Shown: in pieces, positions 1-5,312 of the stretch
Layout: every line of letters begins with the position of its first letter
How positions within the stretch are numbered: position 1 is the first letter of the stretch
Assembly (NCBI GenBank): GCA_964482205.1
Contig: CAYZWI010000031.1
Span: 1 to 5,394 of the forward strand
Length of the DNA stretch: 5,394 nt
DNA from: JAZDGX01 sp964482205
Lineage (GTDB): Bacteria > Eisenbacteria > RBG-16-71-46 > CAIMUX01 > WJJG01
Reading direction: 5' to 3'
Translations under genes and position numbers: made by a program
Notes under the pieces: generated by a model
Databases searched by the model: none
Told to the model about the DNA's origin: nothing
What the model saw: only the letters and a program-made list of their open reading frames with translations

Positions 1-472
1 AGCGGTACGCCTTCCCATTCACCACGGACGGTGGCACGACGATGTAGCCGCCGTTTGCGCGCGTGTCGACCTTCGGCGCGATCTTCCCCGCCGTGCAGGC
101 CCACTGCCTCCCGTCGGGTTGACGGAAGATGTAGTGCCGACCGCCGCGAGGCGTGATGGACGTGGGGCAGGTCGAGAGGTCCTGCGCCCTGGACAGATCG
201 TCGGGCCAGGGGTTGTCCGCGCCGTCGACGTCGATCACGAGCAGGCCGGCCGTGGAGATGCCGATGTTCGCGTTCGGATGTCGTGCCCACCATGCCTCGA
301 TCTGGCTGGCATCCGTCGTGGCATCCTGGAAGCCGTGGTTTGTGAGCGGCACCTTCTCCCCGGGCCTGCAAGGGAAGACGGGGTAGCCCAGCCTCGCGTA
401 CCGGAGTGCCTCGAGCAGCATTGCGTTTGCAGACGGGGTAGTCTCGGGCTCGTGTTGCGCGACATCCTTCAT
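1..472 (-). CDS. Primase-polymerase (Prim-Pol) domain protein, N-terminal 157 residues, partial at left edge
   Basis: The reading frame opens at ATG 472 and stays open to the window edge, giving 157 residues. It matches the bifunctional DNA primase/polymerase N-terminal family, which makes primers and extends DNA in plasmids, phages and other mobile elements. Residues 22-40 (ALRYARLGYPVFPCRPGEK) are the typical opening of this family. DVDG at 81-84 supplies the two acidic metal-binding residues (motif I), TPRGGRHYIF at 107-116 carries the motif II histidine (H113), and VDTRANGGYIVVPPS at 135-149 is the characteristic third block, with D136 as candidate third acidic residue. Relatives usually continue into a helicase or other domain; that part lies outside the window. 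The start codon overlaps the upstream stop as ATGA, and GAGGAG lies 8 bases before it, so translation is probably coupled to the 99-aa gene. The family call is firm; full length and any fused domain are unknown. Confidence 0.9.
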   Translation of the reverse strand, partial: MKDVAQHEPETTPSANAMLLEALRYARLGYPVFPCRPGEKVPLTNHGFQDATTDASQIEAWWARHPNANIGISTAGLLVIDVDGADNPWPDDLSRAQDLSTCPTSITPRGGRHYIFRQPDGRQWACTAGKIAPKVDTRANGGYIVVPPSVVNGKAYR

Positions 473-768
473 GCCTGAAGCTCCTCGGCCTTGCCGATCG
501 ATGAGCGGCCTACCTTGAAGGCGGATTCGCCGTATTCGCGGATCGCGAAGCCCGTGAAGATCCGGCAGATGTCGCGTCCGACGTCGGAGCCCGCGTCAAT
601 GAGGCACGCATGTCTCTCCGCATCAAAGCGGTAGGCGGCATCGAGGCGGACTCGGGATTGACCATGGAGTCCTTCGGCGGCCAGGACCGCCAAGAGCAGG
701 GTGCCCCTGATCTCCTTGGCTGGCACCAAGCGCTCGAAGGTGTAGCTTTGCACTTCCCGACTGCTCAT
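469..768 (-). CDS. 99-aa protein of unknown function, coupled to Prim-Pol
   Basis: I do not recognise this family. The 99-residue product has no obvious signal peptide or membrane segment and no cysteine pattern suggesting a metal site. The middle and C-terminal part (about residues 53-95: RHACLIDAGSDVGRDICRIF, then GFAIREYGESAFKVGR) looks like a compact folded domain. The start is well supported: GGAGGAG lies a few bases before ATG 768. Its TGA overlaps the Prim-Pol ATG, so the two proteins are probably made in a fixed ratio. A role in replication, for example as a Prim-Pol partner, is inferred from position only. Motif copy A ends 32 bases before the start and copy B lies a further 86 bases upstream; these are the candidate promoters. 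Confidence 0.8.
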   Translation of the reverse strand: MSSREVQSYTFERLVPAKEIRGTLLLAVLAAEGLHGQSRVRLDAAYRFDAERHACLIDAGSDVGRDICRIFTGFAIREYGESAFKVGRSSIGKAEELQA

Positions 769-800
769 CGTGTTCTCCTCCGGTGTGGCCCTTCCCTTGC

Positions 801-831
801 ATACATACCCGGTCGCTCAGAAGGGCGTCGG
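801..831 (-). promoter_or_regulatory. Bipartite promoter-like motif, copy A, upstream of the 99-aa/Prim-Pol genes
   Basis: On the minus strand this reads CCGACGC (831-825), ten variable bases, then GACCGGGTATGTAT (814-801). Both boxes match copies at 887-917 and 4998-5028 base for base, while the ten spacer bases differ. The box centres are about 24 bases apart, as for -35 and -10 elements. The downstream box ends 32 bases before ATG 768, leaving room for a transcription start and the ribosome binding site. I call it a candidate alternative-sigma promoter; a repressor or activator site is the main alternative. Confidence 0.6.
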
Positions 832-886
832 GCGATTGAGCGAGGCCCCCTAGCCGATGCTTTCCATCTGTTGGATCTCTGGTGGG

Positions 887-917
887 ATACATACCCGGTC
901 CCGAATCAAAGCGTCGG
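887..917 (-). promoter_or_regulatory. Bipartite promoter-like motif, copy B, just after the sigma-factor gene
   Basis: Same two boxes and same 10-base spacing as copies A and C: CCGACGC at 917-911 and GACCGGGTATGTAT at 900-887 on the minus strand. It begins 5 bases after the sigma-factor stop codon and lies exactly 86 bases upstream of copy A. No convincing gene lies between B and A; the only ATG-led frame there is five codons and lacks a ribosome binding site. If B is a promoter, its transcript has a leader of more than 100 bases before the 99-aa gene. Confidence 0.6.
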
Positions 918-922
918 GTGGT

Positions 923-1510
923 TCAGAGGTAGCCCTTCAACTTCCCCTGTCGCAGAATCTCCCGCAGGTTCGCCAGCGATCGTCCGTACAGCGTGCCTCG
1001 CGGAAGCCGAAGTTCCCGCGCGACATCGGTGATCGAGTGGGTCATGAGGAGCTTGGCCAGACGTTGAAGGTCAGGTGGGAGTCTTGACAGCGCCAACGAG
1101 ACGTCCAGGCGGACGTCCGATCGTTCGGACGCGGTGGAACCGGACTTGCCCGCAAGAAGATCGATCGCATCCTGGCTGACCGTCTCTTCCCGGGGAATCA
1201 GGTGGCCGTCTCGATCCTCAATCGTGTCATTCAGCGAGAACGCCTCTCGGCGGTGGTCCCGCTTCTCCTGCCGCTGGAAGCGGATGAGGTTCGCGACCTT
1301 GCGGTCGACGATCCTGGCGACAAACGTGTTGAGACTTGCCTTGCCAGGATCGTACTTGGGCAACCGAACCAGGAGATCCAAGACCATCTCTTGGCACAGG
1401 TCTTCGTAATCGTCGCGGGTGAATCCGTACTTCCCGGCGAACTGTCCTGCTTTGAAACGGATGATTCGGTGGGCATAGTCGCTGAGTTCGGGGCGCTTCG
1501 AGCCTTCCAT
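923..1510 (-). CDS. Sigma-70 family RNA polymerase sigma factor (ECF-like, two-region)
   Basis: The 195-residue protein has the layout of small sigma-70-family factors, which guide RNA polymerase to chosen promoters. Residues 11-80 fit region 2, with the core-binding pattern DDYEDLCQEMVLDLLVRL (33-50) and KYDPGKASLNTFVARIVDR (52-70), as in DLxQE...YDP...F..W/V..I factors. A charged linker (about 82-135) follows. Residues 136-190 fit region 4, including LSRLPPDLQRLAKLL (141-155) and a helix-turn-helix at about 158-184 that would read the -35 box. Length is typical of ECF-type factors. GAGGAG precedes ATG 1510 but sits partly in a hairpin. No recognisable anti-sigma gene adjoins. Two motif copies lie immediately downstream and one heads the recombinase operon, so these may be its targets (inference). 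A phage-type transcription activator of the same fold is the alternative. Confidence 0.82.
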   Translation of the reverse strand: MEGSKRPELSDYAHRIIRFKAGQFAGKYGFTRDDYEDLCQEMVLDLLVRLPKYDPGKASLNTFVARIVDRKVANLIRFQRQEKRDHRREAFSLNDTIEDRDGHLIPREETVSQDAIDLLAGKSGSTASERSDVRLDVSLALSRLPPDLQRLAKLLMTHSITDVARELRLPRGTLYGRSLANLREILRQGKLKGYL

Positions 1511-1514
1511 CCGA

Positions 1515-1539
1515 GCCTCTCCTCGCGTTGCGGAGAGGC
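1515..1539 (-). promoter_or_regulatory. Hairpin covering the sigma-factor ribosome binding site
   Basis: In the minus-strand transcript GCCUCUCC (1539-1532) pairs perfectly with GGAGAGGC (1522-1515) across a 9-base loop. The stem has six G-C and two A-U pairs and ends 4 bases before the AUG at 1510. The ribosome binding sequence GAGGAG begins in the loop and runs into the 3' arm, so the folded form would hide most of it. This suggests translational control of the sigma factor. It is too far from any U-run to act as a terminator. Confidence 0.5.
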
Positions 1540-1696
1540 GTGTGGATGTCGCTCGAAGCTAGTGCGCGGCCACAGGATCGAAGGCAGGACGTGGTACGCC
1601 GTTCCGGCGACACCCACATCCGCCTCCACCTCGTGGCCGGCAGAATGTCTGGTGACAAACGTCAGCGATCTCTTCTGGGAAGCTGAGCCCCGTCTT

Positions 1697-2023
1697 TCAG
1701 CCGGTCTCCTCCTCTACTTCCATCCGGAACGGCAGCCCGTGCTTCACTTCCAGACGGCGGATCGTCGTGTTGCTGAGATCGTCGAGATGGGCCAAGAAGT
1801 CTTTAACCTGGCCCTTCAGAACGAAGTCCTCGAGATGGGATTCCGGCCGAGGGCCGTTCTCGGCGCCGAACTTCACGTCACGGACGATGCGCGGCGAGGG
1901 GCGCAAGACCGGCTCGCCCTTTCGAATGACCAAACCCTCGATCGTCCCGTATCCAAGCCGCTGCATCCGCTCAATCAGCTGCGCCCGCGGGGATGACAGG
2001 GATGACTTGGTCGTCGGCTGCAT
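1697..2023 (-). CDS. 108-aa protein of unknown function
   Basis: I do not recognise a named domain. The product starts MQPTTKSS and has a basic N-terminal helix (about residues 13-22, RAQLIERMQR), followed by YGTIEGLVIRKGEPVLRP and a C-terminal part ending in KHGLPFRMEVEEETG. It looks like a small soluble protein; no signal or membrane segment is seen. I chose ATG 2023 because GGAGAG lies 8 bases before it. The frame also stays open to a TTG at 2116 (139 residues), but that start has no good ribosome binding site and the added residues are low-complexity. The gene lies 186 bases upstream of the sigma-factor gene, so co-transcription is likely. Regulation of the sigma factor is possible but rests on position alone. 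Confidence 0.72.
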   Translation of the reverse strand: MQPTTKSSLSSPRAQLIERMQRLGYGTIEGLVIRKGEPVLRPSPRIVRDVKFGAENGPRPESHLEDFVLKGQVKDFLAHLDDLSNTTIRRLEVKHGLPFRMEVEEETG

Positions 2024-2298
2024 CGCGCTCTCTCCGACTGAGGGCAACTCCGTCGATGGTCCAGTGGTCACCGCTGTCGCTTCTCCCTGCCCGTCCGACG
2101 ATCCCCGCCCTGGCAATTCTGTCTGGGCGAGGGCCGCTGAGCAGCGTTCCTGCTTCCTGCCGAAGTTCGCCCAGTTCCCCTCTACAAGTTAAAGGGGGCT
2201 TGAGGACCAAGAACGGGGACAGGCTCCCGGGACAGGTCAGAAAGGACCGGGTTTGAAAAGGCAACCGCCGGATCCGCAGCCCAGGTTGGGCGTCCAGA
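2024..2298. other. Non-coding gap between the HTH gene and the 108-aa gene
   Basis: I see no convincing gene in these 275 bases. It contains two short hairpins. One is GCCCA/TGGGC with a 3-base loop (2279-2291), shortly after the HTH stop. The other is an 8-bp stem (2177-2197), CCCCTTTA pairing with TAGAGGGG on the minus strand with one G-U pair. Neither is followed by a U-run, so neither is a clear terminator. No copy of the bipartite motif is present. The sigma-factor genes may therefore be served by read-through from the recombinase operon or by a promoter I cannot recognise. Confidence 0.5.
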
Positions 2299-2712
2299 CT
2301 AGCCCTTCGCAGCGACTGCTTTGCGCTCCCGCCACATCCTCCTCTGCTTCCGCCAGTCGGGCACGGCTGCAATCGGACGCACCATCTTTTCCCGAATCAG
2401 ATCCCGCCCGCCGTTGGAGCGCGGCAGGTTCAGCAACTCCTCCTGGATCTCCGGTGCCAGATTGAGCAGGCTCATGATCTGCGTCATCCGCGCCCGGGTC
2501 ACGTGGGCCAGGCGGGCCAGCTCGGCATAGTCCGCAACCTCACCCCGGCGGACGAGGTTGTCCATGTGGATCGCCAAGGCCATGAGGCGCGAGATGCGTG
2601 GCACGCTGCCGAGATCGGGCGCCTTCGCCGTCACTCCCTCCCCCATCACCTTCCGCCCGCGGTTTGCGGTTCGGAAACTCACCTGTTTCGTGACGGTCAG
2701 CCCCCTCGTCAT
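2299..2712 (-). CDS. Helix-turn-helix DNA-binding protein of the recombinase cassette
   Basis: The 137-residue protein carries a helix-turn-helix at about residues 61-84, with AELARLAHVTRARMTQIMSL the recognisable part (63-82), followed by LLNLAPEIQEELLNLP (82-97). This order, an HTH then a short helical LAPEIQE block, resembles the KorB/ParB-type HTH region. Residues 118-130 (PDWRKQRRMWRER) form a basic tail. As I recall, small proteins of this kind commonly follow DUF2924 and large serine recombinase genes; their role is not established to my knowledge. Its ATG overlaps the recombinase TGA as ATGA, so translation is probably coupled. Plausible jobs are repression of the operon or helping recombinase choose sites or direction; both are inference. 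It contains no nuclease motif, so it is not a full ParB. Confidence 0.85.
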   Translation of the reverse strand: MTRGLTVTKQVSFRTANRGRKVMGEGVTAKAPDLGSVPRISRLMALAIHMDNLVRRGEVADYAELARLAHVTRARMTQIMSLLNLAPEIQEELLNLPRSNGGRDLIREKMVRPIAAVPDWRKQRRMWRERKAVAAKG

Positions 2713-4256
2713 CGCACCCCCTCACGCGACAGCATCTTGATCCCCGCCGGGTGGAAGGTCACCGACACCGTCCCCTGCCCGCCGTCGTAGTCGACGCGCT
2801 GGACCAGGAGGCGAATGACCCTCGCCTGCTCCCGCGGCGCGAGCATCTCCCAGGCTGGGTCGAAGGCTGAAAGCGCCCGCGCGACCTCCCTCTCGTCGAG
2901 CAAGTCGCGTTGCAGGCCCATCAGCTCCTCTCGCACCTGCGTCATCCTCTGCTCCGCCGTCCGGATCCGGTCCTGCAGATCCGCCGCACGGTCCGTCGCG
3001 GTACCGTTGGTCGCCAACCGTCCGGCGAGCTTCCGTAGCTCGGCGCTGTGGCGGGCAAGGTCGCGCTCGAGGCCGCGCTGCTCGGCCTCCAGGTCCTGGA
3101 TGCGCTTCGTCGCCTGCGCGCGCGTCTCCTCGATCGTCTCGGCCAGGAGCGCCGGGTCCTTGCCGATGTCGCGGATCTGGTCCACCACGAACTGCTCGAT
3201 CTCCCGCGCCGGGATCGACTTCGACGTGCAGGTGTGCCAGCCGCGCTTCTGGGCGCTCGCGCACACGTAGTAGCGGTAGCGGCGCTTGCCGTTCTTGTGG
3301 GTATGCGTGTGGACCATCGCCGAGCCGCAGGGAGCGCAGCGGATCAGGCCCTTCAGGAGCGCCCCGTAGCGGTTCCGCACGTACTTGCCGCCGGTCGCGC
3401 CGTTGCGCTTCAGCAACTCCCCCGCCCGGCGGAAGATCTCCTCGTCCACGATGGCCGGGTGCTCGCCGTCGTAGAGCTCGTCCTTGTAGGTGATTTTCCC
3501 CCGGTAGAGGATGTTCGTGAGCAGGCTGTTCAGGCTGTGCTTGTTGAAGGGCAGCCCGCCGGCCACATGCCCCTTCCGGGTGGTCCACTGCTTGTTGGTC
3601 CATCCCCGCTTGTCCAGGACCCGGATCGTTGAGATGAGTGACTCGTGCTCGAGGTAGAGCTCGAAGATCGCGCGCACTCGGGCGGCCTCATGCTCGTTTA
3701 CGATCAGCCGGCAGCCGCGGGGGTCGAGGTCGTAGCCCAGGATTGGCTTGCCGCCCGACCACTTCCCCTTCCTTCTCGTCGCCGCGATCTTGTCGCGCGT
3801 CCGCTCCGAGATGATCTCGCGTTCGAACTGGGCGAAGGAAAGCAGGATGTTGAGCGTCAGCCGCCCCATGGAGCTCGTCGTGTTGAACTGCTGGGTGACC
3901 GAGACGAATGAGACCCCGTGCTTCTCGAGCGCCTCCATGATCCGGCCGAAGTCCAGCAGGCTCCTCGACATTCGGTCGACCTTGTAGACGACCACGCAGT
4001 CGACTTGGCCCGCGGCGATGTCGGCCATCAAGCGCTTGAGCGCCGGCCGTTCCATGTTCCCGCCCGTGTAGCCGCCGTCGTCGTAGCGGTCGGGGATGCA
4101 GGTCCAGCCTTCCCCCCGCTGGCTCGCGATGAACGCCTCCCCCGCTTCCCGCTGGGCATCGAGGGAGTTGAACTCCTGCTCGAGTCCCTCCTCGGTCGAC
4201 TTGCGCGTGTAGATCGCGCAGCGGATCGTCGGGGCCTCAATCCTCTTGGTGGCCAT
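2709..4256 (-). CDS. Large serine recombinase (site-specific integrase/resolvase family)
   Basis: The 515-residue protein is a complete large serine recombinase, which cuts and rejoins DNA through a covalent phosphoserine link to integrate or excise an element. The N-terminal catalytic domain covers about residues 11-160: YTRKS (16-20) holds the nucleophile S20, YKVDRMSRS (91-99) holds the conserved D94 and arginines R95/R98, and LSFAQFEREIISERTRDK (139-156) is the start of the long connecting helix. A recombinase domain follows (about 165-290), then a zinc ribbon with C307, C310, C332 and C343. Residues about 375-455 form a charged coiled coil, which in this family controls synapsis. All key residues are intact. 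ATG 4256 has GAGAGG upstream and lies inside the end of the DUF2924 gene (20-base overlap). The attachment sites cannot be identified here. Confidence 0.96.
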   Translation of the reverse strand: MATKRIEAPTIRCAIYTRKSTEEGLEQEFNSLDAQREAGEAFIASQRGEGWTCIPDRYDDGGYTGGNMERPALKRLMADIAAGQVDCVVVYKVDRMSRSLLDFGRIMEALEKHGVSFVSVTQQFNTTSSMGRLTLNILLSFAQFEREIISERTRDKIAATRRKGKWSGGKPILGYDLDPRGCRLIVNEHEAARVRAIFELYLEHESLISTIRVLDKRGWTNKQWTTRKGHVAGGLPFNKHSLNSLLTNILYRGKITYKDELYDGEHPAIVDEEIFRRAGELLKRNGATGGKYVRNRYGALLKGLIRCAPCGSAMVHTHTHKNGKRRYRYYVCASAQKRGWHTCTSKSIPAREIEQFVVDQIRDIGKDPALLAETIEETRAQATKRIQDLEAEQRGLERDLARHSAELRKLAGRLATNGTATDRAADLQDRIRTAEQRMTQVREELMGLQRDLLDEREVARALSAFDPAWEMLAPREQARVIRLLVQRVDYDGGQGTVSVTFHPAGIKMLSREGVR

Positions 4257-4746
4257 CGCCCTTTCCTCTCTGACTGAGCCGGAAGAAGTGGTAGCCGTTC
4301 CAGTGCGTGCCGGTGACCTTCCTGGCCACGGCGCTCAGGCTCCGGTAGATCTCTCCTTCGTACTCGAAGCCACGGGGAAGCACCCGCACCTCGACATCCT
4401 GTCCCTTGTAGCGGCGCGTGATGACGGCACCGGGCATCGGCAGGCGGGAGTCTTGCGAGAACTGAACCCTGGCGGTCTTCGTCGGTCCCGGCAAGAAAGG
4501 AGGCCCCGTTCCCGGCGCGGTCATGCGCACGTCCGAATCAGCCGCCAGCTCCTTCGCCCGCTGCCGCGCCCGCTCGGATAGGCCGCCCTCCTCGTTCGCC
4601 TGGAGCCGCCAGATGATCCGGCGGATCAGGAACTCCTTGTGTCTGGACTTTGTGCTCTCGCCGAATGCCTCGGCGTACCTCTGGCGAAGACCGGGCACGG
4701 TCATTCGCTTCAGCGCCGCGATCTCCTTTCCTACGTTGAGCGCCAT
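4237..4746 (-). CDS. DUF2924 domain protein
   Basis: The 169-residue protein matches the DUF2924 family, which is commonly found directly before serine recombinase genes in phages and integrated elements. The N-terminal half is helical and basic (IAALKRMTVPGLRQRYAEAF, 9-28; HKEFLIRRIIWRLQANEEGG, 36-55). The C-terminal signature runs from PMPGAVITRRYKGQDVEVRV (103-122) through GFEYEGEIYRSLSAVARKVT (126-145) to THWNGYHFF (147-155). Its biochemical role is unknown to me; conserved linkage suggests an accessory factor for recombination, perhaps a DNA-binding directionality or synapsis factor (inference). I chose ATG 4746 because AGGAGG (4753-4758) sits 6 bases before it; an upstream ATG at 4812 would add residues unlike the family and overlap the preceding gene. 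It overlaps the recombinase start by 20 bases. Confidence 0.93.
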   Translation of the reverse strand: MALNVGKEIAALKRMTVPGLRQRYAEAFGESTKSRHKEFLIRRIIWRLQANEEGGLSERARQRAKELAADSDVRMTAPGTGPPFLPGPTKTARVQFSQDSRLPMPGAVITRRYKGQDVEVRVLPRGFEYEGEIYRSLSAVARKVTGTHWNGYHFFRLSQRGKGDGHQED

Positions 4747-4775
4747 GCTCTGCCTCCTCTCGTTCTCCGGTTCCG

Positions 4776-4958
4776 CTAACCGGCGGCCCCATGAGGGCGA
4801 GGTGGCGCGCACACCTCAAGGGCTTTGTGGGGCGACTCCGTGGCGCTGCATGCAGCGGACTCGGGCGGGGTCCGCGGCAGCCGAAGCACGCCTTTCGCGA
4901 GGATGCTCGCGACCTGGCGGCGGCGCTGCTCCGGGGTGAGCTCGGGTTCGTATGGCAC
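4776..4958 (-). CDS. 60-aa protein of unknown function at the head of the recombinase operon, GTG start
   Basis: The 60-residue product begins VPYEPELTPEQRRRQVASIL and continues AKGVLRLPR (21-29). I recall short proteins with an LTPEQR...VA.ILA.GVLRL pattern ahead of DUF2924/recombinase genes in other genomes, so I take this as a real cassette member; the function is unknown. The N-terminal half is predicted helical and basic; the rest is proline- and serine-rich. GTG 4958 is preceded by GGAGGG with a 5-base gap. An ATG at 5078 in the same frame would give 100 residues, but that extension runs straight through promoter-like motif C and has no comparable ribosome binding site. The stop lies 29 bases before the DUF2924 ATG, so the genes are very likely one operon. 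Confidence 0.72.
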   Translation of the reverse strand: MPYEPELTPEQRRRQVASILAKGVLRLPRTPPESAACSATESPHKALEVCAPPRPHGAAG

Positions 4959-4963
4959 TTCGT

Positions 4964-4969
4964 CCCTCC
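4964..4969 (-). promoter_or_regulatory. Ribosome binding site deciding the GTG 4958 start
   Basis: GGAGGG on the minus strand lies 5 bases before GTG 4958. It favours this non-ATG start over the upstream ATG at 5078, and it keeps motif copy C outside the coding region. Confidence 0.7.
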
Positions 4970-4997
4970 GGGTGAATGGGTGGGTGGTTCCGTCTGC

Positions 4998-5028
4998 ATA
5001 CATACCCGGTCGGTTCGAGAAGCGTCGG
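4998..5028 (-). promoter_or_regulatory. Bipartite promoter-like motif, copy C, upstream of the recombinase operon
   Basis: On the minus strand this reads CCGACGC (5028-5022), ten variable bases, then GACCGGGTATGTAT (5011-4998), identical in both boxes to copies A and B. The downstream box ends 39 bases before GTG 4958, with the ribosome binding site in between. It is the only promoter candidate I see for the 60-aa/DUF2924/recombinase/HTH operon. A degenerate copy of the 14-bp direct repeat starts 7 bases upstream of the CCGACGC box. Confidence 0.6.
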
Positions 5029-5035
5029 ATTGGGG

Positions 5036-5049
5036 TGCGATCGTGACGG
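5036..5049 (-). repeat. 14-bp direct repeat, degenerate copy (12/14)
   Basis: On the minus strand this reads CCGTCACGATCGCA, differing at two positions from the two perfect copies at 5121-5134 and 5199-5212. It sits 7 bases upstream of motif copy C. Possible roles are a binding site for an operon regulator or an iteron; neither is shown. Confidence 0.45.
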
Positions 5050-5120
5050 GGTGCTGTCTCTGCATTCCTGTAGGGCATGGAAGCGCGGCCGTGGCGGTTC
5101 GGCAGCGGATGGTTTGGGCT

Positions 5121-5134
5121 TCCGGTCGTGACGG
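5121..5134 (-). repeat. 14-bp direct repeat CCGTCACGACCGGA, copy 1
   Basis: Identical to the copy at 5199-5212 and in the same orientation, starting 78 bases from it. The degenerate copy at 5036-5049 starts 85 bases away. The flanking bases are unrelated, so this is a short conserved site rather than a larger duplication. Confidence 0.55.
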
Positions 5135-5198
5135 GAGCGCTAACCGAGAGAGGGTTGTTGAACGGAGACTTTGAGAGTTTTTCCGCGTTTCTGCGGGG

Positions 5199-5212
5199 TC
5201 CGGTCGTGACGG
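5199..5212 (-). repeat. 14-bp direct repeat CCGTCACGACCGGA, copy 2
   Basis: Perfect match to 5121-5134 in the same orientation. It is the most upstream of the three copies ahead of the recombinase operon, 170 bases before the CCGACGC box of motif C. The repeat has only short inverted arms (CCG...CGG), so it is not an obvious palindromic operator. Confidence 0.55.
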
Positions 5213-5312
5213 TGGGATTTCCGATCGCGCCCCGGTGACCCTCTCACAAACCAGAGAATCTCGGCCCAGGACGGGCCAGGCGCGAAACTCTTTGCGTGTG
5301 GCGGGATATGCG

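Larger units (their letters stand above)
5029..5312. other. Non-coding region upstream of the recombinase operon
   Basis: I find no gene with a credible start and ribosome binding site on either strand. The stretch holds the three 14-bp direct repeats and a short hairpin (CCGC/GCGG, around 5182-5195) with no U-run. In elements of this type a region beside the recombinase cassette can hold control sites, an origin or an attachment site. Nothing here identifies which. Confidence 0.5.

Noticed and set aside
1202..1996. 264-residue open frame on the plus strand
   Set aside because: It lies opposite the sigma-factor and 108-aa genes, has no family resemblance or good ribosome binding site, and its length follows from the GC-rich codon use of the genes on the other strand.
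2245..2251. A plus-strand GACCGGG followed by TTTG, partly like the downstream box of the three-copy motif
   Set aside because: The TATGTAT part and the CCGACGC box at the required spacing are both absent, and it faces the opposite way from the genes.
2260..2291. Possible terminator after the HTH gene
   Set aside because: The GCCCA/TGGGC stem is only 5 bp and has no U-run; the later TTTT follows only a 3-bp stem. Too weak to call.
1971..2372. 133-residue minus-strand frame across the gap before the 108-aa gene
   Set aside because: It overlaps the end of the HTH gene and the start of the 108-aa gene in another frame, has low-complexity composition and no ribosome binding site.
2687..2700. 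TCGTGACGG within the HTH gene, a partial match to the 14-bp repeat
   Set aside because: Only nine bases match and it lies within codons of the HTH gene, so chance is the simplest explanation.
2722..3911. Several long open frames on both strands inside the recombinase gene (for example minus 2722-3603 and plus 3048-3632)
   Set aside because: Their translations are arginine-, alanine- and proline-rich shadows of the recombinase, which is intact with all its motifs in its own frame.
4959..5078. N-terminal extension of the 60-aa protein to ATG 5078
   Set aside because: It would place conserved motif C inside the coding region, while GTG 4958 has a well-placed GGAGGG.
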